A DNA stretch of 15,340 nucleotides from Pelagophyceae sp. CCMP2097 (Eukaryota > Sar > Pelagophyceae). Position 1 is the first letter of the stretch; each line of letters starts with the position of its first letter. The stretch covers positions 49,591 through 64,930 of the forward strand of contig MU657345.1 of the NCBI GenBank assembly GCA_026770575.1. Reading direction: 5' to 3'. Below, piece after piece: positions 7,357-14,069 of the stretch. The notes below the pieces were generated by a model that searched no databases, was not told the DNA's origin, and worked only from the letters and a program-made list of their open reading frames with translations. The position numbers were made by a program, and so were the translations under genes.

Positions 7357-7480
7357 CCCTATAAGCCAACCCCCGGAAGCCAAAATCAAACAGAGCGACG
7401 AGGAGGCTGATGCGAAGGCAATTTCGGCTACCGACGCGCGACGTCGGGAACAAGGTCCTCCGCCTTTCAAGGCGTGGTAA
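7357..7480 (+). CDS. Possible short 3' exon, hypothetical
   Basis: After ggctgggcAG at 7356 a frame of about 40 codons reads P-I-S-Q-P-P-E-A-K-I-K-Q-S-D-E-E-A-D-A-K and on to P-P-F-K-A-W, with a TAA at 7478-7480. The acidic/basic mix and the codon choice look coding, and it could be a C-terminal exon. No partner exon was found upstream on this strand, where the nearest coding-like sequence is on the opposite strand. This is speculative. Confidence 0.25.
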
Positions 7481-7737
7481 CAGGGGCGCTTAGAAACCCG
7501 CCCTTATAGCTTCTTTGGGTGGCTCTCGCCTATCGCCAAAGACTTATTCGCCTCACGGCATATATTTATGATCGTTTTAGGAAGATTTGACTCACACCTT
7601 TTTAACCTTTTTGTTCACAGTTGGAATTCGCTCAACCCTTAGATTGCGGGCCTGTTTTCGCCCCCGCGATGTCGCGTGTAAAGTTGCCGCGTTAGGCGAT
7701 TTCCGTGATAGGGCTGCCGGGAGTGTCTATAAGTCCT

Positions 7738-7818
7738 ACTTTAGCGCGTTCGTTTGGGCGAAAATAGGCTCGCTGCGCTCGATAATCGCGCCTCGGGGGG
7801 TCCATATCAAATCTTAAG
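7738..7818 (+). repeat. Left arm (outer part) of large inverted repeat
   Basis: The sequence from ACTTTAGCGCGTTCG through CTGCGCTCG to CAAATCTTAAG matches the reverse complement of 11240-11319. The arm is interrupted right after this by the insert at 7819-8221, and its inner part resumes at 8222. Confidence 0.65.
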
Positions 7819-8221
7819 CTCTTTAAGAAATCCTTTCGGCAAAATGGAACATTAGCAGGAAGGAGGCGCGAGGGGGTGCAGGGCCGGGAGAGCGTGGAAA
7901 TGGCGTCGGGAGCGCGCGACGCGCCCGTACACGTGGCCACGACAGGGCCTCTCCAATGGGAAGCGCTCATCCGCGCACGCGCCAGCGCAGGAGGGGCTCG
8001 CGAAGGAACCGCCAAATCCGTGCCCTTCACGCGGCGCGGCGAGTTGGTGTTCGATCTCAAAGCCACTTTGCACTTTGCACTTTGCACCGGGCAAGAGAGG
8101 GACGGTACCGAGCAGCCCAGCCAACATACGCCGCGGTACCGCCCACCGTTCCGGAGGAAATCAACAACCGAGTTTCAAAAAGCAATTATGTACGATTTTG
8201 ACGTAAGCTTCCCTTAAAGAG
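7819..8221. mobile_element. 403-base insert with 9-base terminal inverted repeats
   Basis: The insert begins CTCTTTAAG and ends CTTAAAGAG, a perfect 9-base inverted pair. The partner arm at 11240-11230 has no insert. There, CAAATCTTAGG runs straight into TACTGCATGC, while here CAAATCTTAAG is separated from ACTGCACGC by the insert. No clear target duplication is visible. The interior is GC-rich (7860-8060) and has a plus frame of 113 codons that I cannot recognise. It also contains three CACTTTG units (8064-8084). Confidence 0.55.
8064..8087. repeat. (CACTTTG)3 microsatellite
   Basis: Three exact CACTTTG units plus CAC, inside the insert at 7819-8221. Confidence 0.9.
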
Positions 8222-8380
8222 ACTGCACGCATGTTCCAATGTCAAATTGCCAAAAATTTAAAACGAGATTCCATTGAACTTTGGGCGCGAGTATCTCAGC
8301 ACAGACCCCGCCCGCGGAGCTAAAGTTGGCGGATCGTGAAAGCTCGCGTCGAGACGCGTCTACTCCATCAAACAGTTTGT
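8222..8380 (+). repeat. Left arm (inner part) of large inverted repeat
   Basis: The arm runs from ACTGCACGCATGTTCCAATGT through TTTAAAACGAGATTCC, TTTGGGCGCGAGTATCTCAG and CCGCGGAGCTAAA to GCGTCGAG-CGCGTC. This matches the reverse complement of 11090-11230. Homology fades near 8380. Confidence 0.75.
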
Positions 8381-8423
8381 CTCAATTCGAAAATTTCTTG
8401 ATTTTGAGAAGCGGGTCTAACAT

Positions 8424-8781
8424 TGTTGGGGTCCTTCTTGATGGGCCTGCACAAGGGTCTTCGAAGCGCACGCCTCTATCGTATACATTGGGTTGGTTGC
8501 TTGGTAGGTGGGAATCTGCGCATTCCTGCTCGGGGAGTCTACGATTTTACGACAGGGCGGTTGCCCACCATGTGTTGCGTCGACTTCCGCCGGAATTGTG
8601 GACTTTCCACGACGCGCTTGCAAATGGGACTTCATACAAAAGCAGGCAATTTTAGACACGCCCGGTCTCCTTCTCCTGTAGGCAGAATCATCTAAGAACT
8701 TGGCCACGCGCGGTCGCGGCCATCACGGAAGGGGCTTCAAAGTAGTTTGTGATCTGCGCGCCTCTATCGGCCATTGCCTGG
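8424..8781 (+). repeat. Dispersed 360-base repeat, copy A (direct copy at 14248-14613)
   Basis: The two copies share long blocks such as GCCTGCACAAGGGT, CCTCTATCGTATACATTGG, CACCATGTGTTGCGTCGA, AATTTTAGACACGCCCG and GCGCGCCTCTATCGGCC. A 9-base insertion in copy B keeps a minus-strand frame open in both. Of about 30 codon differences in that frame, some 24 change the residue, which is what neutral drift gives. I therefore call it a non-coding repeat, possibly a decayed transposon. Boundaries are approximate. Confidence 0.75.
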
Positions 8782-8817
8782 TCAGTCAGTTAGTGGTCAC
8801 CCTTGCATTTATTGAGA

Positions 8818-8874
8818 ACCCAAAGGGTCCTTGCCGTTTAATCAACGTCAGTTTACCGCAAGGGCCCTTCGGGT
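8818..8874. repeat. 17-base imperfect hairpin
   Basis: ACCCAAAGGGTCCTTGC at 8818-8834 pairs with GCAAGGGCCCTTCGGGT at 8858-8874, with one mismatch and one G-T pair, across a 23-base loop. Its position, just after the 360-base repeat, may mark an element boundary. No transcript context is known. Confidence 0.65.
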
Positions 8875-8907
8875 CCTTTGATTGAAGGATTGCCAGGGGC
8901 AATTATA

Positions 8908-8942
8908 TCTGTCCGTCTGTCCGTCAGTGTGTCTGTCCGTCC
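8908..8942. repeat. TCTGTCCG-type microsatellite
   Basis: An imperfect run of TCTGTCCG and GTCCGT units. Confidence 0.8.
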
Positions 8943-9020
8943 CCGGGTCAATCCACGAGGTTCCTCCTTTTGTGGGAGGAAAGGGCAGCTGGGAAAGGAA
9001 AGAGCAGCTGAGAATGGAGG

Positions 9021-9100
9021 TCAAGCAGGAGCCTCATTGGAATCATGATAGAAGAAGAAGGCGATCACGGGTTCGAATCTGGTCGGCCCCAAAAATGCAG
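9021..9100 (+). ncRNA. tRNA-like segment with B-box (SINE-like, uncertain)
   Basis: GGTTCGAATCT at 9070-9080 matches the tRNA B-box (consensus GGTTCGANTCC) except for its last base. Upstream, TTGGAATCATGATAGAAG resembles an anticodon arm with CAT in the loop, but its stem is imperfect. I cannot pair a 5' acceptor strand with the CGGCCCC that follows the T-arm. It is better read as a decayed tRNA or tRNA-derived repeat than as a working tRNA. Confidence 0.25.
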
Positions 9101-9117
9101 CGATTAGTTTTAAATCA

Positions 9118-9222
9118 TTTTAATTATATATGTGGGCATTGCGATGGGAGTTGCCTGGATCCTTCGCTCGAAGTCGGGTCCTCCGTGTGCCTCCGGCGCC
9201 CTCCTGTTATATAAACCCGTGA
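9118..9222 (+). repeat. Dispersed repeat, copy A (inverted copy at 15236-15340)
   Basis: Shared blocks with the reverse complement of 15236-15340 include GTGGGCATTGC(G/A)ATGGGA and GGGTCCTCCGTGTGCCTCCGGCGC. This copy has an extra CTCGAAGT beside TCCTTCG, so the two differ by a short indel. The other copy runs off the window end. Confidence 0.7.
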
Positions 9223-9509
9223 AGTTCACATACAATCGCAGGTAACTCTCTGTGTCCTCTAACGTCGTGATGACGCGGCTCACGACGACGACACGAAAAG
9301 ATTTTCCCTTCAGAATGCATTCACCCTCTAGGTTGAATGCGAATTACCCTCCAGGCAGGGATAAAGGGGGTAAAATCGCGCATTTATTCGGCCCTAAAAT
9401 CAGTCGGCCTCGTCCCAAACCAGTCAGTCACCTTGTTGAACCGGTCGGGAGTGGTGCCCTGAATATTCCTGCCTCGTGTCCAATATAGGCCGCATTTTCT
9501 TCTATGCAG

Positions 9510-9841
9510 GGTTCGACCGAGTCACAGACAATGAAGCGCAGGCGCGCATGCGGGACTCCACCGCCGACGACGCGCCCGGCTTTGGGGCCCGTCGGGCGTG
9601 GTATGACCCGGACCCAGAGGACGTTTGCAAAATGTCGATAAGAGGCTGTCTGACCCTTCTGAAATCGAGAAGCGGGAAAGGAAAATACCCCGCGGTCAGA
9701 GACCGCGGCCTGTTCGAGGAGCCCCGCGGTCCTCCCGGCGGCCATTTGGAGCGGTGGGCCCACGCGCCTCGGCCTCCTCTAGCGACGCATTCAAGAAGTT
9801 CCGAGGCATCGCCCGTCGTTGGCCCGTTGGGCGCCATCTAG
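9510..9841 (+). CDS. Possible exon of a hypothetical protein
   Basis: A pyrimidine-rich acceptor (ttttcttctatgcAG at 9508-9509) precedes an open frame reading F-D-R-V-T-D-N-E-A-Q-A-R-M-R-D and then Y-D-P-D-P-E-D-V-C-K-M. It continues to a TAG at 9839-9841. The first 45 codons have balanced, acidic, protein-like composition. The rest becomes Arg/Pro-rich, and a perfect hairpin sits at 9690-9708, so the true exon may end earlier. The family is not recognised. The segment lies inside the large inverted repeat 7738-11319, so it could be a captured gene fragment. Confidence 0.3.
9690..9708. repeat. 8-base perfect hairpin
   Basis: CCGCGGTC and GACCGCGG are separated by three bases (AGA). A related CCCCGCGGTCC follows at 9722. 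Confidence 0.7.
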
Positions 9842-9969
9842 TTTTGCACAAAAGAGCGCGGTGCCGCGGTTCGCGCTCGTTTGGCATCGGAGCCGTCGTT
9901 CTACGGCCGCGAGCGGGTTCACAGGGTCCTGACACCCTATTCCGCGCGGGGAGGGGGCTTGAAGAGACC

Positions 9970-10055
9970 CGTTGCGGTATATATACCGGGCCCCACAATC
10001 ACCTACAATGATAATGATCCGGTGAATCCCCTTTTGCCCCCAGCGGGTCATCGCG
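9970..10055 (+). mobile_element. 86-base solo repeat with 5-base target duplication
   Basis: This copy differs at about five positions from the identical pair at 12707-12792 and 13068-13153, and has exactly the same length. AGACC lies directly on both sides (9965-9969 and 10056-10060). It starts CGTTGCGG, contains the palindrome CGGTATATATACCG and GGGCCC, and ends TCATCGCG. If the pair at 12707 is an LTR element, this would be a solo LTR. Otherwise it is a miniature transposon. Confidence 0.7.
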
Positions 10056-10162
10056 AGACCGAGCGCGACCGTCGACCGTCTACTCCCTTGCTGCGTGGAA
10101 AACTTCGTGTCGGAGACGCAATTTCTCTGTAAAAGACTTGATCAAAATCCCTTTCCCGGGTT

Positions 10163-10438
10163 GCGTTTTCAGAAGGGTTAGATCCAACCGTTTGAAAACG
10201 CCCCACAGTCCAAATCAAATCAGCATCCAACGGCGTTAACATTTTTTAGGTCCGTTCTGGTTTTCTGGTGAGATTTTATTGGATTTTTATTGTTTTTCAA
10301 TCAAGTCCAAGTTATCGACCAAACCCTATAGGGCGATGTATTTGAGCGATATCCTATCGACCCTATCGACCGGAATCGCCCCCTGTCATCGTCGAAAACC
10401 CCCTCTAGCTAGGCCTCCTACACTTTCCGGTCGATAGG
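10163..10438. repeat. Two short perfect inverted repeats in AT-rich DNA
   Basis: GCGTTTTCA (10163-10171) is mirrored at 10193-10201. CCTATCGACCGGAA (10362-10375) is mirrored perfectly at 10425-10438 across 49 bases. The stretch 10061-10494 otherwise holds nothing I can call. Confidence 0.6.
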
Positions 10439-10494
10439 TTTTTGGCAGGATGTTCGCCAAAAAAATCGCCAAAAAACGACTGATATAATTTGGA

Positions 10495-10716
10495 CTACCC
10501 ACTACCAAGCTTGGCCCGGGGTTTAAAAATATCGCTAAACAACGTTTTCGGAGCGGTTACCAGATTCCAATTTTTCGACTTTATTCGATGCAAAGATTGC
10601 AAGTGCAAAGGCCGTTTGCATTGAAGTTCAAACTCGCCAGTCCGCATGTCGAAGGTAGCTTCGTGGACCTCGTTCGTCGAACGGGGGGCGGTTCCTTTGG
10701 ACCCTAAGGGCTTCAT
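10495..10716 (-). CDS. Possible 3' coding fragment, hypothetical
   Basis: The frame has an unbroken run of 73 codons to a TAG at 10495-10497. The segment S-T-N-E-V-H-E-A-T-F-D-M-R-T-G-E-F-E-L (about 10678-10620) has coding-like codons. The first ten codons fall inside the fold-back at 10667-10791. It may belong with the fragment at 10792-10936 as another piece of one broken minus-strand gene. Not recognised. Confidence 0.25.
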   Translation of the reverse strand: MKPLGSKGTAPRSTNEVHEATFDMRTGEFELQCKRPLHLQSLHRIKSKNWNLVTAPKTLFSDIFKPRAKLGSG

Positions 10717-10791
10717 CGCTTGGGGAGGCGAGGTTCATCCGATAGAAACCTTAGGGCCCAAAGGAACCCGCGCCGTTCGCGCGGTGAGGTG
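10667..10791. repeat. Long fold-back (inverted repeat)
   Basis: GTTCCTTTGGACCCTAAGG (10691-10709) pairs with 10749-10767 with one mismatch. The pairing continues outward through CGAACGG...CGG and ACCTC for about 40 bases per arm with small interruptions. The loop is about 39 bases. It separates two minus-strand coding-like fragments. Confidence 0.65.
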
Positions 10792-10936
10792 CCTTCAAAA
10801 ATGGGCGTTTGTTCTCATCAAGGGCATGTAAAAAAAACTGACCGAATCGCCGGTCCGCGATGTGTTTCGCGACGGCCCCGTGCGCGTCGAGTCGGATCAC
10901 GACAAGCGGCGCGACGGCGAGATGCTTGCGACTCAA
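10792..10936 (-). CDS. Possible coding fragment, hypothetical
   Basis: On the minus strand the frame reads K-H-L-A-V-A-P-L-V-V-I-R-L-D-A-H-G-A-V-A-K-H and then R-R-F-G-Q-F-F-L-H-A-L-D-E-N-K-R-P-F-L-K. Third positions are strongly GC, unlike the flanks. It runs into the fold-back at 10791. I cannot name the family and see no upstream start. Confidence 0.3.
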
Positions 10937-11089
10937 ATCTTATCTTGCTCACAGCTCTCATTGTCTCAATAAGAACGATTTGATTCAGACTCAGACTGTG
11001 TAGTAAACACACACACCGGATGTCACATTCGGGTGGTAACCCGCTTTAGGCAAATGCGATTAAGGCTTTTCGGAGGACAGATCTAGTAC

Positions 11090-11319
11090 GATCGACGCGC
11101 CTCGACGCAAGCTTTCAAGCTAAGTCTTTTTTAGCTCCGCGGACGGGGTCCGCGCTGAGATACTCGCGCCCAAAGTCCAACGGAATCTCGTTTTAAATTT
11201 TGAAATTTTGAAATTTTGACATTGGGGCATGCATGCAGTACCTAAGATTTGTTATAAATCTCCTGAGGCGCAGTTACGAGCGCAGGGAGCCAACTTTCGC
11301 CAAAACGAACGCACAAAGT
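11090..11319 (-). repeat. Right arm of large inverted repeat
   Basis: The reverse complement matches 7738-7818 followed directly by 8222-8380. It thus preserves the uninterrupted form of the site where 7819-8221 was inserted. It includes AAATTTTG repeats at 11200-11220. Its outer edge (AAAGT, 11315-11319) abuts the terminal repeat of the next element at 11320. Confidence 0.75.
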
Positions 11320-12190
11320 CACGCCAGCTGGAGATAGAGATTTTCGGGGCGTTCGCATTTTATTCCTCTCGGAGACTTACTTCTCGGAGCTTAGACGCGC
11401 GGGCGCGCATGCTTAAGCAGAAGAAGAGCGCGGAGGCCATTCCGTATGGTACCAGCGTTCCCTATAGGGCAAGAAGTTTGGGGTATAGAGGCACCTGGGG
11501 AGAGCCGAGTCCCTTGAATTCCAAATTCGGCGCTCGACGGCGGCGCGCGAACGAAGGGGTCCAAAATCGCAGCTCGGAGATGTGTGCTCCGGATGAAACT
11601 GTACATGGGGTTGATAAAGAAATATCACGAAAATAAACCCGCCTTCGACTCGATTACACTATGACAACGGGGCGTCTCCGCGACACTCTTCCAAGTCGTC
11701 GATTAGGGCCCCTCGTGCCGCGATACTCGCTGGAGACGTCGGCTTCACGGCCCTATAGATGGCACACCAACCGGCGCCAGACTTATAGGCCAGTTGCGTG
11801 TTTTCCATGGGCACGGCGTGCCTCGTACGAACGTCGGCCAAGTCTTGGAAAGCGCCAAGTTCCGACCGCCACATTTATTTTGGCACCAGCTCATAGAGAC
11901 GGGTGGTTCCCAGCACATACTTCCGAGCTGCGATTTTGGCACCACTCTGAGCGCCGTGAGCGCCCCTCCAAGTTGAGACCATTTCACACTTCACCCCCCC
12001 ATTTGGCCTATACGTGCCGGCGTCGAGTTAAGGCGGTTCCCGCCCATAGATGAGACCCTATACTCGGACCCCTGAGAACCGCTCGGCGTCTGGGGCAAAG
12101 GTGCCCGCGCGCGAGGCGCCCGAAGAATGACCTCAAAATTGACCTTGCACAAAACCGAACGCCAAAAAAACTCTTTCTCCAGCTGGCGTG
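11320..12190. mobile_element. 871-base inverted-repeat element
   Basis: The left end CACGCCAGCTGGAGATAGAG matches the right end in reverse complement (CACGCCAGCTGGAGAAAGAG), with weaker pairing for about 45 bases. A second inverted block lies at matching distance inside: CCAAAATCGCAGCTCGGA at 11561-11578 against its mirror at 11922-11939. No clear target duplication was found. The only coding-like content is the minus frame at 11659-11874. This is a TIR or fold-back-type element without a recognisable transposase. Confidence 0.55.
11659..11874 (-). CDS. Small hypothetical ORF inside the 11320-12190 element
   Basis: The ATG at 11874 opens 71 codons, starting M-W-R-S-E-L-G-A-F-Q-D-L and ending E-E-C-R-G-D-A-P-L-S before a TAG. 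The composition is balanced, with segments such as N-T-Q-L-A-Y-K-S-G-A-G-W. The frame occupies the loop between the inverted arms of the element, where cargo would sit. No family is recognised. It may be a captured exon or chance. Confidence 0.3.
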   Translation of the reverse strand: MWRSELGAFQDLADVRTRHAVPMENTQLAYKSGAGWCAIYRAVKPTSPASIAARGALIDDLEECRGDAPLS

Positions 12191-12253
12191 AAGCCCGACG
12201 GCCTTCTTCGAGCCGCCAGGCGAGGACTGGCGGCTGCGCACGCACGCGTGGTA
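12191..12253 (-). repeat. Hairpin-bearing dispersed repeat, copy B
   Basis: The reverse complement of 6476-6532, with the stem CCGCCAG/CTGGCGG intact. It begins directly at the right edge of the element 11320-12190. Confidence 0.65.
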
Positions 12254-12304
12254 CCTACCGGCCGTGGAACCGGCTTCTTATCGGATCAGTCTGACCGCGT
12301 CGTG

Positions 12305-12484
12305 GCTGGGCAGCACTTCAGGCGAGACCATTTTCGGGCACAACGGCCACAGCCCGTGCGCCTCCAGGGGAAAGGAGGCTTGTTATTCCGGGGTGTAGAC
12401 GTCGTGGCGCGTCCGTCGCGACACTGCTGACCCCAGGGGGGGTCGGTGCGCGGCGGGGCGGCGCCTCTCGGTCCGAGGTTTGAG
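12305..12484 (-). repeat. Dispersed repeat, copy B of 5398-5575
   Basis: On the minus strand this matches 5398-5575 through CCCCTGGGGTCAG, GACGGACGCGCCACG, CCCCTGGAGGCGC and GTGCCCGAAAATGG. The minus-strand frame is open in both copies, but the codon differences look neutral. Confidence 0.7.
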
Positions 12485-12792
12485 AGGAAAAGCGGACATT
12501 GATCCGTTAACCTGACCCAAGTCCGGTAGGAGGGCTCACAGGTGCGAACTAGAGATACCTTAGCGATCATCGGCTCGCTGCACTCCAAAAGTGGGTCTAC
12601 TGGTGGATTTACCACTCAGCTCTCCAGTGCTATAGTCGGTTCCCTCAATCACATGTTTCTCGGTCGCGATTTGAGAGTGTGAGCGCAATCGACATCCGAT
12701 AGTCCCCGTTGCGGTATATATACCGGGCCCCACAATCACCTCCAAGGATAATGATCCGGTGAATCCCCTTTTGCCCCTAGCGGGTCATTACG

Positions 12793-12856
12793 GGTTAATG
12801 GACCCACGTACACAATGACTTGCGAATGGTCTCGGGTTCGATTCCCGCAGGGGGCA
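12793..12856 (+). ncRNA. tRNA-like segment with perfect B-box inside the LTR-like element
   Basis: GGTTCGATTCC at 12835-12845 is a perfect B-box inside a T-arm-like stem (CGGG/CCCG). GGGGGCA follows as an acceptor-like 3' strand and could pair with the TGCCCCT at 12772 at the end of the left repeat. GGGTTAATGG resembles a D-loop and TTGCGAA an anticodon loop, but the D and anticodon stems do not pair well and the total is too long for a normal tRNA. It is a tRNA-derived relic at best. Confidence 0.3.
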
Positions 12857-12913
12857 CTCGATTTTTGCCAGTGGCGAGTGTAACCCTGGTAAGCCTCCAC
12901 TCCCCAGCGGTCA

Positions 12914-12965
12914 CGTGTCCAAGACACGCAGTAAGCCCGCCCCGCGGCAACAGGTTCAAGACCTG
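12914..12965. repeat. Two related small hairpins
   Basis: CGTGTC-caa... mirrored by GACACG (12914-12928) and CAGGT mirrored by ACCTG (12951-12965) are each followed by GCAGTAAG and GCCGCC or CCCGCC. The pair looks like a diverged 37-base tandem duplication. Confidence 0.5.
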
Positions 12966-13211
12966 CAGTAAGGCCGCCAACGGAGCCGGACCAAGGCCCG
13001 GTGCATTATCGTATTTTGTCTTTCTCCACGCTAAACCTCCCGTTCCTACGGTATGCGTGTGGGGGAGCGTTGCGGTATATATACCGGGCCCCACAATCAC
13101 CTCCAAGGATAATGATCCGGTGAATCCCCTTTTGCCCCTAGCGGGTCATTACGGTCCCGTCGCCTCGGAACTGGTTGCGGGTGTCCATGAACTAGCTTAT
13201 ACAAAAGACTG

Positions 13212-13397
13212 TTATTTCCCCGGTTCCTGTTGCCGGCGCGCGAAGCATTTCTTGCTCCGTGCGTTTCCCTTGATCGGGCCTTTCTCGGTCCATAGCCAAC
13301 CGTTTTCGTCGCTCCTTGGGGCCGCCGATCCGCGCCGAGGTCCGTCGCCCGCGCGGGCAACGTCGCTTCCGCGCGCGCCGGCGCGCCCCGTTGCCAT
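13212..13397 (-). CDS. Hypothetical short ORF with WRKY-like residue pattern
   Basis: The ATG at 13397 opens 61 codons directly after an in-frame TAG. The start is Ala/Gly/Arg-rich. The end reads D-E-N-G-W-L-W-T-E-K-G-P-I-K-G-N-A-R-S-K-K-C, then a basic tail and TAA. The W..(K)G..KGN..RS..C order faintly recalls WRKY/GCM-type zinc domains, but the spacing is two residues short and the other zinc ligands are missing. Codons are strongly GC-ending. It is unrecognised overall and may be an exon fragment. Confidence 0.3.
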   Translation of the reverse strand: MATGRAGARGSDVARAGDGPRRGSAAPRSDENGWLWTEKGPIKGNARSKKCFARRQQEPGK

Positions 13398-13539
13398 CTA
13401 CCAAGGCTTCCTTCATCACAAACAAGTACTCTTTTTCCAGTCCGTTGAATGGCCGTTAAAGGTCAAGCTAGGGCTTTATTAACATTTTGAACCCAAACTG
13501 TTACTCAAATCTCGCATGAAACTTCAGGTCAATAATCAA

Positions 13540-13615
13540 GTTGTCATTCAGCGAAACGAAACGGCAGAGCGGCAGTCTCGTAATCTGAAGGTCATCAGTC
13601 CGATCCGGTCAGGAT
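13540..13615 (+). tRNA. Degenerate tRNA-Thr(CGU)-like sequence
   Basis: GGCAGAGCGGCAGTCTCGTA followed by ATCTGAAGGTCATCAG has the order and wording of the D-stem, anticodon arm and variable region of a threonine tRNA. The anticodon would be CGT in the loop CTCGTAA. The T-loop is TCCGATC instead of TTCGATC and its stem pairs poorly. The 5' half has an over-long D-loop, and no acceptor stem pairs. A T10 run (13615-13624) follows, which is a Pol III terminator. It is most likely a tRNA pseudogene or tRNA-derived SINE head. Confidence 0.35.
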
Positions 13616-13640
13616 TTTTTTTTTGCCCATTGCAACAGAT

Positions 13641-13715
13641 TCGGCCAGTTTGCGAGTAGCGATTGATGCGATCGCTTAAAGTCAGGGTCGCGGGTTCGAA
13701 TCCCTCGTCGTCAAA
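13641..13715 (+). ncRNA. tRNA-like segment with perfect B-box
   Basis: GGTTCGAATCC at 13693-13703 is a perfect B-box, and TCGGCCAGTTTGCGAG at 13641 is A-box-like. GCGAT/ATCGC form a 5-base anticodon-like stem, but its 7-base loop lacks the expected T33. The 3' GTCGTCA has no matching 5' strand. It follows the threonine tRNA-like segment directly, so the two may be parts of one dimeric tRNA-derived repeat. Confidence 0.3.
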
Positions 13716-13843
13716 GATTTGTTCGGCGGCTCATATTTCTTTATGTTGCTTTTGAAGCGTTTTTGATGAAGCGCAGCGGCGATGAGGGGGTCCGAGGGGG
13801 CAACCCCGGTAGCGAACGCGCGAAAGAGCTCGATATCCGATAC

Positions 13844-14069
13844 TCACTCTATAGACCGATAGTACGTGGGTACCCGTAGATCCTGTGTTCCAAAAATGGT
13901 TGGGAATCCTGCAATTGTACGGTCCAGAATCCGATTCCCGTCGTCGGTAAAATTGCTCCGGCGCACCCCCTGACCTCTCCTCCGTGCTCGGCGCATGACA
14001 CTAGAAAGACGCAGAGCCGCATCATTCTCCCATTCCCAAAACAAATCCACCAGCCCCGAAGCCCGGCGA
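13844..14069 (-). CDS. Possible 3' exon next to TIR element, hypothetical
   Basis: On the minus strand, after ...cctatcatAG at 14070, a frame reads G-R-R-A-S-G-L-V-D-L-F-W-E-W-E-N-D-A-A-L and runs about 75 codons to a TGA at 13844-13846. It includes R-I-L-D-R-T-I-A-G-F-P-T-I-F-G. The putative acceptor coincides with the left end of the element 14073-15228, so that element would be an intron on this strand. This is suggestive but no upstream exon lies within the window. Confidence 0.25.

Larger units (their letters stand above)
12707..13153 (+). mobile_element. Short LTR-like (TRIM-like) element
   Basis: Two identical 86-base direct repeats (12707-12792 and 13068-13153) flank 275 bases. GTCCC lies immediately outside both outer edges (12702-12706 and 13154-13158), while the inner edges show no duplication. 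The whole 447 bases therefore behave as one insertion with a 5-base target duplication, as LTR retrotransposons do. A purine run GGGGGAG sits just before the right repeat, where a polypurine tract would be. TGGACCCACG starts five bases after the left repeat, where a primer-binding site would be. The repeats contain TATATATA. The termini are CGT...ACG rather than TG...CA, and there is no coding capacity. A composite of two miniature DNA elements is the alternative. Confidence 0.5.

Noticed and set aside
8417..8707. Minus-strand frame shared with 14261-14539
   Set aside because: The starts are GTG, not ATG. About 24 of 31 codon differences change the residue, as expected without selection.
9420..9763. 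Minus-strand open frames opposite 9510-9841
   Set aside because: Their composition is poorer than the plus frame, and they have no splice-site context.
12820..13482. 220-codon plus-strand open frame
   Set aside because: It runs through a tRNA-like relic and a complete 86-base repeat that also occurs elsewhere in the window, so its openness is accidental.
13766..13879. ATG frame of 37 codons, M-K-R-S-G-D-E-G start
   Set aside because: It is too short, overlaps the minus-strand candidate exon and has no supporting context.
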